From an uncultured Gammaproteobacteria bacterium (GTDB taxonomy: Bacteria > Pseudomonadota > Gammaproteobacteria > Rariloculales > Rariloculaceae), in assembly GCA_946887385.1 (NCBI GenBank), contig CAMPKU010000082.1, forward strand, positions 1-16,456: a stretch of 16,456 bases of DNA. Reading direction: 5' to 3'. Every line of letters starts with the position of its first letter. Position 1 is the stretch's first letter. Shown in pieces: positions 8,995 to 16,218 of this stretch. A program made the position numbers and the translations under genes. The notes beneath the pieces are model-generated. The model saw nothing but the letters and a program-made list of their open reading frames with translations, was not told where the DNA came from and did not search any database.

Positions 8995-10313
8995 CGGCGT
9001 TCGACGCGCGAAGTCTCGCGGCTTTCGATGCCGACGTCGCATGCGCGCTCGCGAACGAGCACGTGCGACAGGAGACGTATCTCGAGCTCATCGCATCCGA
9101 AAACTACGTGAGCCCCCGCGTGCTGGCAGCGCAAGGCTCGATGCTCACGAACAAATACGCAGACGGGTACCCCGGTCATCGGCACTACGCCGGTTGCGAG
9201 CAGGCCGATGCGGTCGAGCAGTTGGCCATCGACCGCGCGCAGGCGCTTTTCGGCGCCGGCTACGCGAACGTGCAGCCGTATTCGGGCTCGCAAGCGAATC
9301 TCGCCGTCTATCTCGCGCTGCTCGAGCCCGGCGACGTGCTGCTCGGCATGCGGCCCGCGCACGGCGGCCACCGCACGCACGGCGCGGCCGAGAATCAGTC
9401 GGGCGCGCTCTACCGCGTGGTGCCGTACGACGTGTCAGCTAGCACGGGCGAGCTCGACTACGCGCAAATCGCCGCGCTTGCTCGCGAGCATCGGCCGAAG
9501 CTCGTCGTGGCGGGGTTCTCGGCGTACTCGCGCGTCGTGGACTGGGCGCGGTTTCGCGCGATTGCCGACAGCGTGGGCGCGCTATTCCTGGCCGACATGG
9601 CGCACGTCGCCGGCCTGGTCGCCGCGGGGCTCTATCCGAATCCCGTGCCGTTCGCCGACGTGACCACGACCACCACGCACAAAACGTTGCGCGGCCCGCG
9701 CGGCGGCATGATCCTGGCACCGCGGCGCTCGGCGCTCACGGAGCGTATCGACGCCGCCGTGTTTCCCGGCACGCAGGGCGGGCCGCTGATGCACGTGATC
9801 GCGGCGAAGGCCGTCGCTTTTTTGGAGGCGCTCGCGCCGACGTTCGCCGTGTACCAGCACCAAGTGCTCGCGAACGCGCGCCTCATGGCGCAGCTGCTGG
9901 CGGAACGCGGCTGGAACGTGATGACGGGCGGCACCGACAACCACATGCTGCTCGTTGACCTGCGCGGCACCGGCGTCGACGCGGCCGCTGCCGAGCGCGC
10001 ACTGCACGCTGCGCACATCGCCGTGAATCGCGCCTCGCTGCCCGGCGATGACGGCGGCGAGCCCACGCAGGGCGACGGCGGCTTGCGGCTCGGCACCCCC
10101 GCCGTCACCACGCGCGGCCTCGCCGAGCCCGAGATCCGCACGCTGTCGGGCTGGCTCGCCGACATCCTCGATGCCGGCGGCAGCGAACCCGTCGTAGCCC
10201 GTGTGCGCGCCGAAGTGCTACAAATGTGCGCCGCTTTCCCCGTCTACAGCGCGAAAATGGGGACGGATTTATTTAGTCCGTCGCCGCTCGAGGCGCAAGA
10301 GGGGACGGATTAG
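8991..10313 (+). CDS. glyA: Serine hydroxymethyltransferase family protein (divergent folate-site residues, extended C-terminus)
   Basis: A PLP enzyme of the SHMT family (serine + THF to glycine + methylene-THF), 440 aa. The TTG start overlaps the upstream stop; the frame is confirmed by TYLELIASENYVSPRVLAAQ near the N-terminus. The PLP lysine is Lys231 in TTTTTHKTLRGPRGG, with DMAHVAGLVAAGLYPNPVP at 202-220 and LRLGTPA at 365-371. Compared from memory with E. coli GlyA, several tetrahydrofolate-contact positions differ: Glu57 is Asp58, Tyr64 is His65, and changes occur at the equivalents of Leu121, Leu127 and Asn347. It may be a divergent GlyA or an SHMT-like aldolase/transferase. The normal end is FPVYS at 416-420. 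The last 20 residues and the stop are encoded by a REP-like repeat. The position before nrdR is the usual glyA locus. Confidence 0.88.
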   Translation: MTAFDARSLAAFDADVACALANEHVRQETYLELIASENYVSPRVLAAQGSMLTNKYADGYPGHRHYAGCEQADAVEQLAIDRAQALFGAGYANVQPYSGSQANLAVYLALLEPGDVLLGMRPAHGGHRTHGAAENQSGALYRVVPYDVSASTGELDYAQIAALAREHRPKLVVAGFSAYSRVVDWARFRAIADSVGALFLADMAHVAGLVAAGLYPNPVPFADVTTTTTHKTLRGPRGGMILAPRRSALTERIDAAVFPGTQGGPLMHVIAAKAVAFLEALAPTFAVYQHQVLANARLMAQLLAERGWNVMTGGTDNHMLLVDLRGTGVDAAAAERALHAAHIAVNRASLPGDDGGEPTQGDGGLRLGTPAVTTRGLAEPEIRTLSGWLADILDAGGSEPVVARVRAEVLQMCAAFPVYSAKMGTDLFSPSPLEAQEGTD

Positions 10314-10327
10314 ATAAATCCGTACCC
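10259..10327. repeat. REP-like inverted/direct repeat element overlapping the glyA 3' end
   Basis: GGGGACGGATT occurs directly repeated at 10259-10269 and 10301-10311. An inverted copy, AATCCGTACCC, lies at 10317-10327 with one mismatch. The left half also has a short internal palindrome, ACGGA (10263-10267) with TCCGT (10277-10281). The AT-rich cores (ATTTATTT, AGATAAAT) contrast with the GC-rich surroundings. GGGGACGGATTTATTT-type palindromes recur in several gammaproteobacterial genomes next to REP-associated tyrosine transposases (recalled, not searched). No transposase is present in the window. Confidence 0.65.
10301..10327 (+). other. Strong stem-loop containing the glyA stop codon
   Basis: GGGGACGGATT (10301-10311), loop AGATA (10312-10316) and AATCCGTACCC (10317-10327) form an 11-bp stem with a single mismatch at the fourth pair. 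The TAG stop of glyA is at the stem/loop boundary. There is no following T-run, so it is not a canonical intrinsic terminator, but it could stabilise the mRNA 3' end or separate glyA from nrdR expression. Confidence 0.6.
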
Positions 10328-10339
10328 TAAGGTAAGCAC

Positions 10340-10852
10340 GTGCACTGCCCGTTTTGTAATTTCGAGGACACGAAGGTGACGGACTCGCGCCTCGCCGGCG
10401 AGGGCCGCCAGGTGCGCCGCCGCCGCGAGTGCCTGTCCTGCGGCGAGCGCTTCACTACCTTCGAAAGCCCCGAGCTCGTGATGCCGTACGTCGTGAAGCG
10501 CGACGACCGCCGCGAGCCGTTCGACGTCAACAAGCTGCGCAACGGTTTCTTGAGCGCGCTGCAGAAACGCCCCGTGCAGCGCGAGGACATCGAGCGCAGC
10601 ATCGAGCACATCGAGCATCACTTGCAGACGCTTGGCGAGCGCGAGGTGCCGAGCCGGTTGATCGGCGATCTCGTGATGGAGGAGCTGCGCCGCCTCGACG
10701 AGGTGGCGTACGTAAGGTTCGCGTCGGTGTATCGCAGCTTCCAAGACGTGACGCAGTTTCAGCAAGAGATCGAGCGGTTGCAGTCGCTGCCGAGCCTGCT
10801 CCAAAGCCGCGAGCAGATGTCGTTGCTGCCCGACGACGGCAAGAAGAAGTAG
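10340..10852 (+). CDS. nrdR: Transcriptional repressor NrdR
   Basis: NrdR binds NrdR boxes upstream of ribonucleotide reductase genes and responds to (d)ATP. The product is 170 aa. An N-terminal zinc ribbon has Cys3, Cys6, Cys31 and Cys34 (HCPFC...[10 protein letters not shown]), preceded by the basic QVRRRRE. It is followed by an ATP-cone domain from about 48 ([20 protein letters not shown]) to about 140, ending in [17 protein letters not shown]. The GTG start has an AAGG SD 7 nt upstream, immediately after the REP-like element. The C-terminal 20 residues beyond the ATP cone are a variable tail. It stands at the head of the riboflavin gene block, as in many Gammaproteobacteria. Confidence 0.97.
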   Translation: MHCPFCNFEDTKVTDSRLAGEGRQVRRRRECLSCGERFTTFESPELVMPYVVKRDDRREPFDVNKLRNGFLSALQKRPVQREDIERSIEHIEHHLQTLGEREVPSRLIGDLVMEELRRLDEVAYVRFASVYRSFQDVTQFQQEIERLQSLPSLLQSREQMSLLPDDGKKK

Positions 10853-10869
10853 CGCCGGGGCGCACCGAC

Positions 10870-11997
10870 ATGGCCGACCCCACCGATCACGAGCACATGG
10901 CCCGCGCGCTGCAGCTCGCAGCGAACGGGCTCTACGATACGGCGCCGAACCCGGCCGTGGGCTGCGTGCTCGTGAAGGATGCGCGTGTGATCGCTACCGG
11001 CTGGACGGCGCCGGCCGGCGGGCCGCATGCCGAGATCGTGGCGCTCGAGGCGGCGGGCGACGCGGCGCGCGGTGCCACGGCGTACGTAACGCTCGAGCCG
11101 TGCTGCCACACCGGGCGCACGGGCCCCTGCACGAAGGCGCTCATCGAGGCCGGCGTGGCGCGCGTGGTGTTCGCCGGGCACGATCCGAATCCGCTCGTGG
11201 CCGGCGGCGGCGCAGTCGAGCTCACGGCCGCAGGTGTAGCGGTCGAAGGCGGTGTGATGGAGCGCGCCGCCGAGCCTTTGAATCGCGGCTTCTTTACGCG
11301 CATGCGCACCGGGTTGCCGTACGTGCGCAGCAAGCTCGCCGTGAGCCTCGACGGGCGCACGGCGCTCGCCAACGGCGCGAGCCAATGGATCACGGGCGCG
11401 AGCGCGCGTGCCGACGTGCACCGCTGGCGTGCGCGCTCGAGCGCCGTGCTCACGGGCAGCGGCACCATCGTCGACGACGATCCGTCGCTCGACGCGCGGC
11501 GCGAGGAAGCGCAAATCGACGCAAGCGTAGGCCTCAAGCAGCCGCTGCGTGTCGTCATCGACGCGAAGCTCAAGATGCCGTCGAGCGCCAAGACGTTGTC
11601 GCGGCCCGGCGAAGTGCTCGTGCTCACCACGCGTGCGCTCGACGATCCGGCCGCGCAAGCCTTGCGTGCCGCGGGCGCGCGTCTGAACCGGGTTGCCGGC
11701 AACGCCGAGCATTGCGACTTGCGCGCCGTCATCCAGCGCCTCGGCGAGCTCGAAATCAACGACGTTTGGGTCGAGGCCGGCGCCGGGTTGAACGGCGCCT
11801 TGCTGCACGCGGGGCTCATCGACGAGCTCATTATCTATATGGCGCCGCGCCTGCTCGGCGATTCGGCGCGCGGCATGTTCAGCGTGCCGGCGCTGCAATC
11901 GTTGGCCGATGACTATCGCGTCGAGCTCGACGATTTTCGTAAAGTGGGCGCGGACTTGCGCATCACGGCGCGCGTGAGTAGGGTGGCGAGCGCCTGA
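10870..11997 (+). CDS. ribD: Bifunctional pyrimidine deaminase/reductase RibD
   Basis: RibD catalyses the second and third steps from GTP to riboflavin: deamination of the diaminopyrimidine, then reduction of the ribosyl side chain. The product is 375 aa. The deaminase domain (1-145) has PNPAVGCVLVKD at 27-37, the HAE zinc/catalytic motif at 53-55 and PCCHTGRTGPC at 77-87 with zinc ligands Cys78 and Cys87. The reductase domain (150-370) has LPYVRSKLAVSLDGRTA, GSGTIVDDDPSL and VEAGAGLNGALLHAGLIDEL. The ATG at 10870 is 17 nt after nrdR and has only a weak SD, suggesting coupling with nrdR. The alternative ATG nine codons later would clip the N-terminal helix. Confidence 0.96.
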   Translation: MADPTDHEHMARALQLAANGLYDTAPNPAVGCVLVKDARVIATGWTAPAGGPHAEIVALEAAGDAARGATAYVTLEPCCHTGRTGPCTKALIEAGVARVVFAGHDPNPLVAGGGAVELTAAGVAVEGGVMERAAEPLNRGFFTRMRTGLPYVRSKLAVSLDGRTALANGASQWITGASARADVHRWRARSSAVLTGSGTIVDDDPSLDARREEAQIDASVGLKQPLRVVIDAKLKMPSSAKTLSRPGEVLVLTTRALDDPAAQALRAAGARLNRVAGNAEHCDLRAVIQRLGELEINDVWVEAGAGLNGALLHAGLIDELIIYMAPRLLGDSARGMFSVPALQSLADDYRVELDDFRKVGADLRITARVSRVASA

Positions 11998-12024
11998 CGC
12001 GGGCGCCGAGCCTAAGGAGAGCGC

Positions 12025-12687
12025 GTGTTCTCGGGATTGGTGAAAGGTATCGGCCGAGTCGCCACGCGCGCGAGCCAAGATGCCGACGCGCGCTTCGTCA
12101 TCGAGCTCGGTTCCGCGGCGTTGGCGCCGCTCGCAGTCGGCGGCAGCGTTGCCGTCAACGGCGTCTGCCTCACGGCCGTTGCGGTCACGCCGAAAAGCTT
12201 CACCGTGGATGTGTCGGCGGCCACCTTGGCTGTCACCACGCTCGGCCGGCTCGCCGCCGGCGCGCGCGTGAATCTCGAGCCGCCTTTGCGGGCCGGCGAC
12301 CCGCTCGACGGCCACATCGTCACGGGGCACGTGGACGGCGTGGGCGAGGTGGTGGGCGTCGCGCCGGCGGGCGTCTCCACGCGGCTGGTCGTCGCTGTGC
12401 CTGCGCCGCTCGCACGCTTTCTCGCCGCGAAAGGCTCGGTGGCCATCGACGGGGTGAGCCTCACGATCAATGCCGTGAATGGCCGTGAGCTCGAGGTGAA
12501 CGTGATCCCGCATACGCAATCCGTGACGGTGCTCGGCGAGTACCGCAGCGGCACCGCTGTTAATATTGAGGTGGACATGCTGGCGCGCTATCTCGAACGT
12601 TTGCTGCAAGCAAACGCCGGCGGCGGCAACGGCGGCATCGATCTCGCCTTCTTGAGGAAACATGGCTACGCACGCGACTCCCGATAG
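12025..12687 (+). CDS. ribE: Riboflavin synthase, alpha subunit
   Basis: This enzyme dismutates two 6,7-dimethyl-8-ribityllumazine molecules to riboflavin and the pyrimidinedione. The product is 220 aa with two homologous lumazine-binding barrels. Barrel one is residues 1-97 (MFSGLVKGIG start, VNGVCLTAV at 44-52). Barrel two is 98-190 (HIVTGHVDGVGEV, DGVSLTINAV at 142-151, VIPHTQSVTVL, VNIEVDMLARY). The GTG start is well supported by AAGGAG about 6 nt upstream and by the conserved MF-SG-V opening. The symbol is ribC in some genomes. The 3' end overlaps the ribB start by 26 nt. The C-terminal 25 residues after the second barrel, rich in Gly and Asn, are a normal variable tail. Confidence 0.96.
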   Translation: MFSGLVKGIGRVATRASQDADARFVIELGSAALAPLAVGGSVAVNGVCLTAVAVTPKSFTVDVSAATLAVTTLGRLAAGARVNLEPPLRAGDPLDGHIVTGHVDGVGEVVGVAPAGVSTRLVVAVPAPLARFLAAKGSVAIDGVSLTINAVNGRELEVNVIPHTQSVTVLGEYRSGTAVNIEVDMLARYLERLLQANAGGGNGGIDLAFLRKHGYARDSR

Positions 12688-13828
12688 CGTCTGGTCTTCG
12701 ATGAACACCACCGAGGAAATCGTCGCGGCTGTGCGCGCCGGCGAGATGGTGGTGATCCTCGACGACGAGGAGCGCGAGAACGAAGGCGATCTCCTCATGG
12801 CCGCCGAGAAAGTGCGCGCCGAGGACGTCAATTTCATGGCGAAGCACGGCCGCGGGCTCATCTGCCTCACGCTGACGCGCGCACGCTGCGAGCAGCTGCG
12901 TTTGCCGCTGATGGTGAGCGACACGGACGTGCGCCGCACCACGAACTTCACGATTTCGATCGAGGCGGCCGAAGGGGTGACGACGGGCATCTCGGCGCAC
13001 GATCGCGCGCGCACGATCCAAGCCGCCGTGGCGCCCGCCGCGCAGCCCAGCGATCTGCGCCAGCCCGGCCATATTTTTCCGCTGATGGCGCAGCCGGGCG
13101 GCGTGCTGACGCGGGCGGGGCACACGGAAGCCGGTTGCGACTTGGCGCGCCTCGCGGGGCTCGAGCCCGCGGCCGTCATCGTCGAGATCTTGAACGACGA
13201 CGGCGCGATGGCGCGCCGCGACGACTTGCTCAAGTTTGCGCGGCGCCACGAGCTCAAGATCGGCACCATCGCCGACCTCATCGAATATCGCCTGCGCATG
13301 GAAGAGTCGGTCGAAATCATCGGCGACACCGAGGTCGAGACCGAGTTCGGCGCCTTTCGGCTCGTGTGCTTCGAGGACCACGTGAATCGCGCCGTGCATC
13401 TCGCGCTCGTACGCGGGGTGCTCGACGCGAAGACGCCCACGCTCGTGCGAGTGCATCGGCAAGACACGCTGAGCGACGTGCTCGGGTTGCACGCGGCCAA
13501 CTTGCATCGCCCCTTGCGCGACGCATTGAAGCTCATCGCCGAGCACGATCACGGCGTGGCCGTGATTCTGCGGCCCGACGAGTCCGCGCGCGACCTCATG
13601 CGGTCCGTGCAAGGCCTCGCGCAGCCGCCGGAGCCCGAGGTAGGCGCGCGGCGCCACCGCGCCATGGACTTCCGCACGTTCGGCATCGGCGCGCAGATCG
13701 TGCGCGCGCTCGGTGTGCGGCGCATGCGCGTAGTGGGGGCGCCGAAGCAGATGCACGCGCTGTCGGGCTTTGGGCTGGAAGTGGTCGAATACGTGTCCGA
13801 TGCTGCGGAGCGCGACTCGCATGGATGA
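12662..13828 (+). CDS. ribB: 3,4-dihydroxy-2-butanone 4-phosphate synthase fused to a degenerate GTP cyclohydrolase II-like domain (RibBX type)
   Basis: The product is 388 aa. The N-terminal half (about 15-215) is a complete RibB, which makes the four-carbon unit from ribulose 5-phosphate: [16 protein letters not shown] at 33-48, [35 protein letters not shown] and [11 protein letters not shown] at 151-161. The C-terminal half (about 218-378) follows the RibA fold ([52 protein letters not shown]). It lacks the Cys-x-rich zinc site and the EGRGIGL-type catalytic segment, so GTP cyclohydrolase II activity is unlikely. Such RibBX-type proteins are known in proteobacteria that carry a separate ribA. 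The ATG has GAGG 4 nt upstream and overlaps ribE; a later ATG at 12701 is less likely. Confidence 0.93.
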   Translation: MATHATPDSVWSSMNTTEEIVAAVRAGEMVVILDDEERENEGDLLMAAEKVRAEDVNFMAKHGRGLICLTLTRARCEQLRLPLMVSDTDVRRTTNFTISIEAAEGVTTGISAHDRARTIQAAVAPAAQPSDLRQPGHIFPLMAQPGGVLTRAGHTEAGCDLARLAGLEPAAVIVEILNDDGAMARRDDLLKFARRHELKIGTIADLIEYRLRMEESVEIIGDTEVETEFGAFRLVCFEDHVNRAVHLALVRGVLDAKTPTLVRVHRQDTLSDVLGLHAANLHRPLRDALKLIAEHDHGVAVILRPDESARDLMRSVQGLAQPPEPEVGARRHRAMDFRTFGIGAQIVRALGVRRMRVVGAPKQMHALSGFGLEVVEYVSDAAERDSHG

Positions 13829-14300
13829 GCGCATCAAGACGATCGAGGGCGACTTCAACGCGCGCGGTTTGCGGTTCGGCATCGTGGCCTCGCGGTTCAA
13901 CGACTTCATCGTCGACCGCCTGCTCGACGCGGCCGTGAGCACGCTGCTGAAGCACGGCGTGGCGGCCGGCGACATCGAGGTGGTTCGCGTGCCGGGCGCG
14001 TTCGAGACGCCGCTCGCGCTCAAGAAGCTCGCCATCAGCCGCCGCTATCAAGCGTTGATTGCACTCGGCTGCGTGATCCGCGGCGCCACGCCGCATTTCG
14101 ATTACGTGGCCGGCGAGGCCACGCGCGGCATCGGCCAACTGAGTCTCGGCGAGCAGATTCCGATCGGTTTCGGCATCCTCACCGTCGAGAGCATCGAGCA
14201 AGCCATCGAGCGCGCGGGAACCAAAGCCGGGAACAAGGGCGCCGACGCAGCGCTCGCCGCCATCGAGATGGCGACCGTGCTGCGGCAACTGGAGCAGTAG
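13821..14300 (+). CDS. ribH: 6,7-dimethyl-8-ribityllumazine synthase
   Basis: RibH condenses the pyrimidinedione with the RibB product to give lumazine, the substrate of riboflavin synthase. The product is 159 aa, the usual size. Motifs are [18 protein letters not shown] at 21-38 (Phe26 at the ring-stacking position), [15 protein letters not shown] at 57-71, [15 protein letters not shown] at 82-96 with likely catalytic His92, and [16 protein letters not shown] followed by [13 protein letters not shown]. The ATG overlaps the ribB stop within ATGGATGA, so the two should be translationally coupled; CGGAG lies about 10 nt upstream. An in-frame upstream extension to 13770 lies inside ribB and is not used. 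Confidence 0.97.
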   Translation: MDERIKTIEGDFNARGLRFGIVASRFNDFIVDRLLDAAVSTLLKHGVAAGDIEVVRVPGAFETPLALKKLAISRRYQALIALGCVIRGATPHFDYVAGEATRGIGQLSLGEQIPIGFGILTVESIEQAIERAGTKAGNKGADAALAAIEMATVLRQLEQ

Positions 14301-14302
14301 GC

Positions 14303-14779
14303 TTGACGCGCGCGCACGGTGCCCGAGCACGGCACCTCGCCCGAGAGTTGCTCGTCAAGGCACTCTATCAGTGGCAACTCGCAGGACACAGCGTGGCGGA
14401 GCTCGCCGCGCAATTCGCTGCGCACGAAGACTATGCGCGCTGCGACGCGGATTTTTTCGGCGAGCTGCTCACCGTCACGATCGCCGAGGCGCCGGCGCTC
14501 GATCTGCTGATCGCGCGTCAGGCCACGCGCGGCGTCGATCAGCTCGACGCCGTCGGCCGCGCGATCTTGCTGCTGGGCTTGGCGGAGCTGAAGTTCCGCG
14601 AGGACGTGCCGAGCAAAGTCGTCATCAACGAGGCGGTGGAGCTCGCCAAGCGCTACGGCGCCGCGGAGAGCTACAAGTTCGTGAACGCGGTGCTCGACAA
14701 GATGAGCCGCGAGCTGCGCGCCAGCGCCGGAAGCTCCGGCAGCTCCGGCAGCTCCGACAGCTCCGGGAGCCCGCCGTGA
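14303..14779 (+). CDS. nusB: Transcription antitermination factor NusB
   Basis: NusB binds boxA RNA with NusE/S10 and promotes rRNA antitermination. The product is 158 aa, all helical: ARHLARELLVKALYQWQLAG near the N-terminus, a core AVGRAILLLGLAELKF, then DVPSKVVINEAVELAKRYG and SYKFVNAVLDKMSRELR. It starts with TTG, 2 nt after the ribH stop, with GGAG about 8 nt upstream. The family fold ends at about residue 140. The remaining Ser/Gly tail (SAGSSGSSGSSDSSGSPP) is encoded by a 9-bp tandem repeat and is probably disordered. The stop TGA overlaps the thiL GTG. Confidence 0.96.
   Translation: MTRAHGARARHLARELLVKALYQWQLAGHSVAELAAQFAAHEDYARCDADFFGELLTVTIAEAPALDLLIARQATRGVDQLDAVGRAILLLGLAELKFREDVPSKVVINEAVELAKRYGAAESYKFVNAVLDKMSRELRASAGSSGSSGSSDSSGSPP
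14732..14767 (+). repeat. 9-bp tandem repeat, four copies, encoding the NusB Ser/Gly tail
   Basis: Consecutive 9-mers are AGCTCCGGC, AGCTCCGGC, AGCTCCGAC and AGCTCCGGG. The unit is a multiple of three, so copy-number change keeps the nusB frame. The last copy's variant GGG, followed by AG, forms GGGAG, which is the SD of thiL. Confidence 0.9.
14764..14768 (+). promoter_or_regulatory. thiL ribosome binding site formed by the repeat end
   Basis: GGGAG lies at about 7 nt before the thiL GTG at 14776. It arises from the last, variant copy of the 9-bp repeat; the other copies (GGCAG, GACAG) would not match as well. It helps fix the thiL start. Confidence 0.6.
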
Positions 14780-15729
14780 TCGGCGAGTTCGAGATCATCA
14801 AGCGCTACTTCACGCGGCCCGCGAGCGACGCCGACGTCGTGCTCGGCATCGGCGACGATGCGGCCGTGCTCGCCGTCGACGGCCACGTCGCCGTCACGGC
14901 GGACACGCTCGTCGCCGGCGTGCACTTCCCCGACGGCATTGCGCCGCACTTGCTCGGCTACCGCCTCATGGCCGTGAATCTGAGCGACCTTGCGGCGATG
15001 GGCGCGCGCCCGCGCTGGTGCACGCTCGCGCTCACGCTGCCGGCAGCCGACGAGCTGTGGCTCGACGGTTTCAGCCGCGGCCTGTTCGAGCTCGCCGAGC
15101 GCTTCGGCGTCAGCCTCGTCGGCGGCAACTTGAGCCGCGGACCGTTGTCGTTGACGCTCCAGCTGATCGGCAACGTGGAGCCCGAGCACATGCTCACGCG
15201 CGGCGGCGGCCACGTCGGTGACGACATCTACGTGACGGGCACGCTCGGCGACAGCGCGGCCGGGGTTGCGTTGATCGTGGAGCGCACCGCCGCGCCGGAA
15301 GGCTCCGCCGCCGCGGCGTTGAAGGAGCGGTTCTACCGGCCGATGCCGCGCGTGGATGCGGGACTCGGGCTCAAGTCGCTCGCGACGGCCGCGATCGACG
15401 TGTCGGACGGCCTGCTCGCGGATTTGGGCCACGTGTGCGCGGCAAGCGCGTGCGGTGCCACGATCGACGTCGAGCGCGTGCCGTTGTCGGGCGAGCTCAT
15501 GTCGCTGTTTCCGCCGCAAGAAGCGCTCGCGCACGCGCTCGGCGGCGGCGACGACTATGAGCTGTGTTTCACGGCGCCGCCGTCGCGCGCCGAGGAGATC
15601 GAAACGGCGCTCGAAGCTGCCGCCACGCCCGTGCGCCGCATCGGCCAGCTCGTGGCCGGCCAAACGGTGGTTTGCCGGCGCGACGGCGAGCCGTTCGAGC
15701 CGCCCGTGCGCGGTTACCGCCATTTCTAA
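14776..15729 (+). CDS. thiL: Thiamine-monophosphate kinase ThiL
   Basis: ThiL phosphorylates thiamine monophosphate to thiamine diphosphate, the last step of cofactor synthesis. The product is 317 aa. Motifs are GEFEIIKRYF near the start, VLGIGDDAAVL at 22-32, ADTLVAGVHF at 42-51, AVNLSDLAAMGARP at 66-79, VTGTLGDSAAG, AIDVSDGLLADLGH with Asp211, GGGDDYELCFT, and the ending DGEPFEPPVRGYRHF. The loop at 116-121 reads GGNLSR where the E. coli enzyme has GGDTTR, so Asn118 replaces an Asp thought to bind magnesium. The rest of the active site looks intact, so activity is likely. The GTG start overlaps the nusB stop (GTGA), so the genes are coupled. Confidence 0.96.
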   Translation: MIGEFEIIKRYFTRPASDADVVLGIGDDAAVLAVDGHVAVTADTLVAGVHFPDGIAPHLLGYRLMAVNLSDLAAMGARPRWCTLALTLPAADELWLDGFSRGLFELAERFGVSLVGGNLSRGPLSLTLQLIGNVEPEHMLTRGGGHVGDDIYVTGTLGDSAAGVALIVERTAAPEGSAAAALKERFYRPMPRVDAGLGLKSLATAAIDVSDGLLADLGHVCAASACGATIDVERVPLSGELMSLFPPQEALAHALGGGDDYELCFTAPPSRAEEIETALEAAATPVRRIGQLVAGQTVVCRRDGEPFEPPVRGYRHF

Positions 15730-15742
15730 CCGGCGAGCCACC

Positions 15743-16213
15743 GTGAGCGCGCTGCGCGACCCGGTTCACTTCGTTGCGTTCGGCTTCGGCGCCGGGTTGG
15801 CGCCGCGGGCGCCCGGCACGTTCGGCAGCCTCGTCGGGTTGCTCGCTGCATGGTGGCTGCACGAGTTGCCGCTCCTCTGGCGCGCGGCCGCGGTGCTGGT
15901 CGTGATCGGTGCCGGAACATTCGTCTGCGGCGAGAGCGCGCGGCGGCTGAAGCGTCACGACGATCAGCGCATCGTGCTCGACGAGATCGCAGGCGTGCTG
16001 CTCACGAGCCTTGCGGTGGCGGAAAAGAGCCTTGTCGCGTTCGCGCTAGTCTTTGTATTTTTTCGGATTTTCGACATTTGGAAGCCCTGGCCGATCCGCG
16101 ATGTGGATCACAGTCTAAAAGGCGGCCTCGGAATTATGCTTGACGACCTGATCGCCGCCGTCTACGCCGCGGCGTGTGTCGTAACGATCCGAGTATTGCT
16201 GCCAACAATCTAG
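15743..16213 (+). CDS. pgpA: Phosphatidylglycerophosphatase A
   Basis: PgpA dephosphorylates phosphatidylglycerol phosphate to phosphatidylglycerol at the inner membrane. The product is 156 aa, slightly short for the family but complete. Motifs are FGFGAGLAPRAPGTFGSLVG at 13-32, DDQRIVLDEIAGVLL at 73-87 and FRIFDIWKPWPIRDVDHSLK at 107-126, followed by GGLGIMLDDLIAAVYAA. Hydrophobic segments lie at about 28-42, 46-62, 83-110 and 136-153. The GTG is 13 nt after the thiL stop, with only a GCGAG-like SD. The position after thiL is the standard gammaproteobacterial order. Confidence 0.96.
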   Translation: MSALRDPVHFVAFGFGAGLAPRAPGTFGSLVGLLAAWWLHELPLLWRAAAVLVVIGAGTFVCGESARRLKRHDDQRIVLDEIAGVLLTSLAVAEKSLVAFALVFVFFRIFDIWKPWPIRDVDHSLKGGLGIMLDDLIAAVYAAACVVTIRVLLPTI

Positions 16214-16218
16214 CGTCT

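Noticed and set aside
10852..10870. FMN riboswitch upstream of the rib genes
   Set aside because: The gap before ribD is only 17 nt, and the other rib junctions are 27 nt or overlap. There is no room for an RFN element and no matching conserved blocks were seen.
10759..13536. Very long minus-strand open frame (925 codons) across ribD, ribE and ribB
   Set aside because: The plus strand encodes three clear riboflavin enzymes with all motifs. The long antisense frame reflects GC-rich codon bias and contains Ser/Arg/Ala-rich noise.
16140..16168. TTGACG inside pgpA as a -35 box for the kinase gene
   Set aside because: No -10-like hexamer at the right distance (TACGCC).
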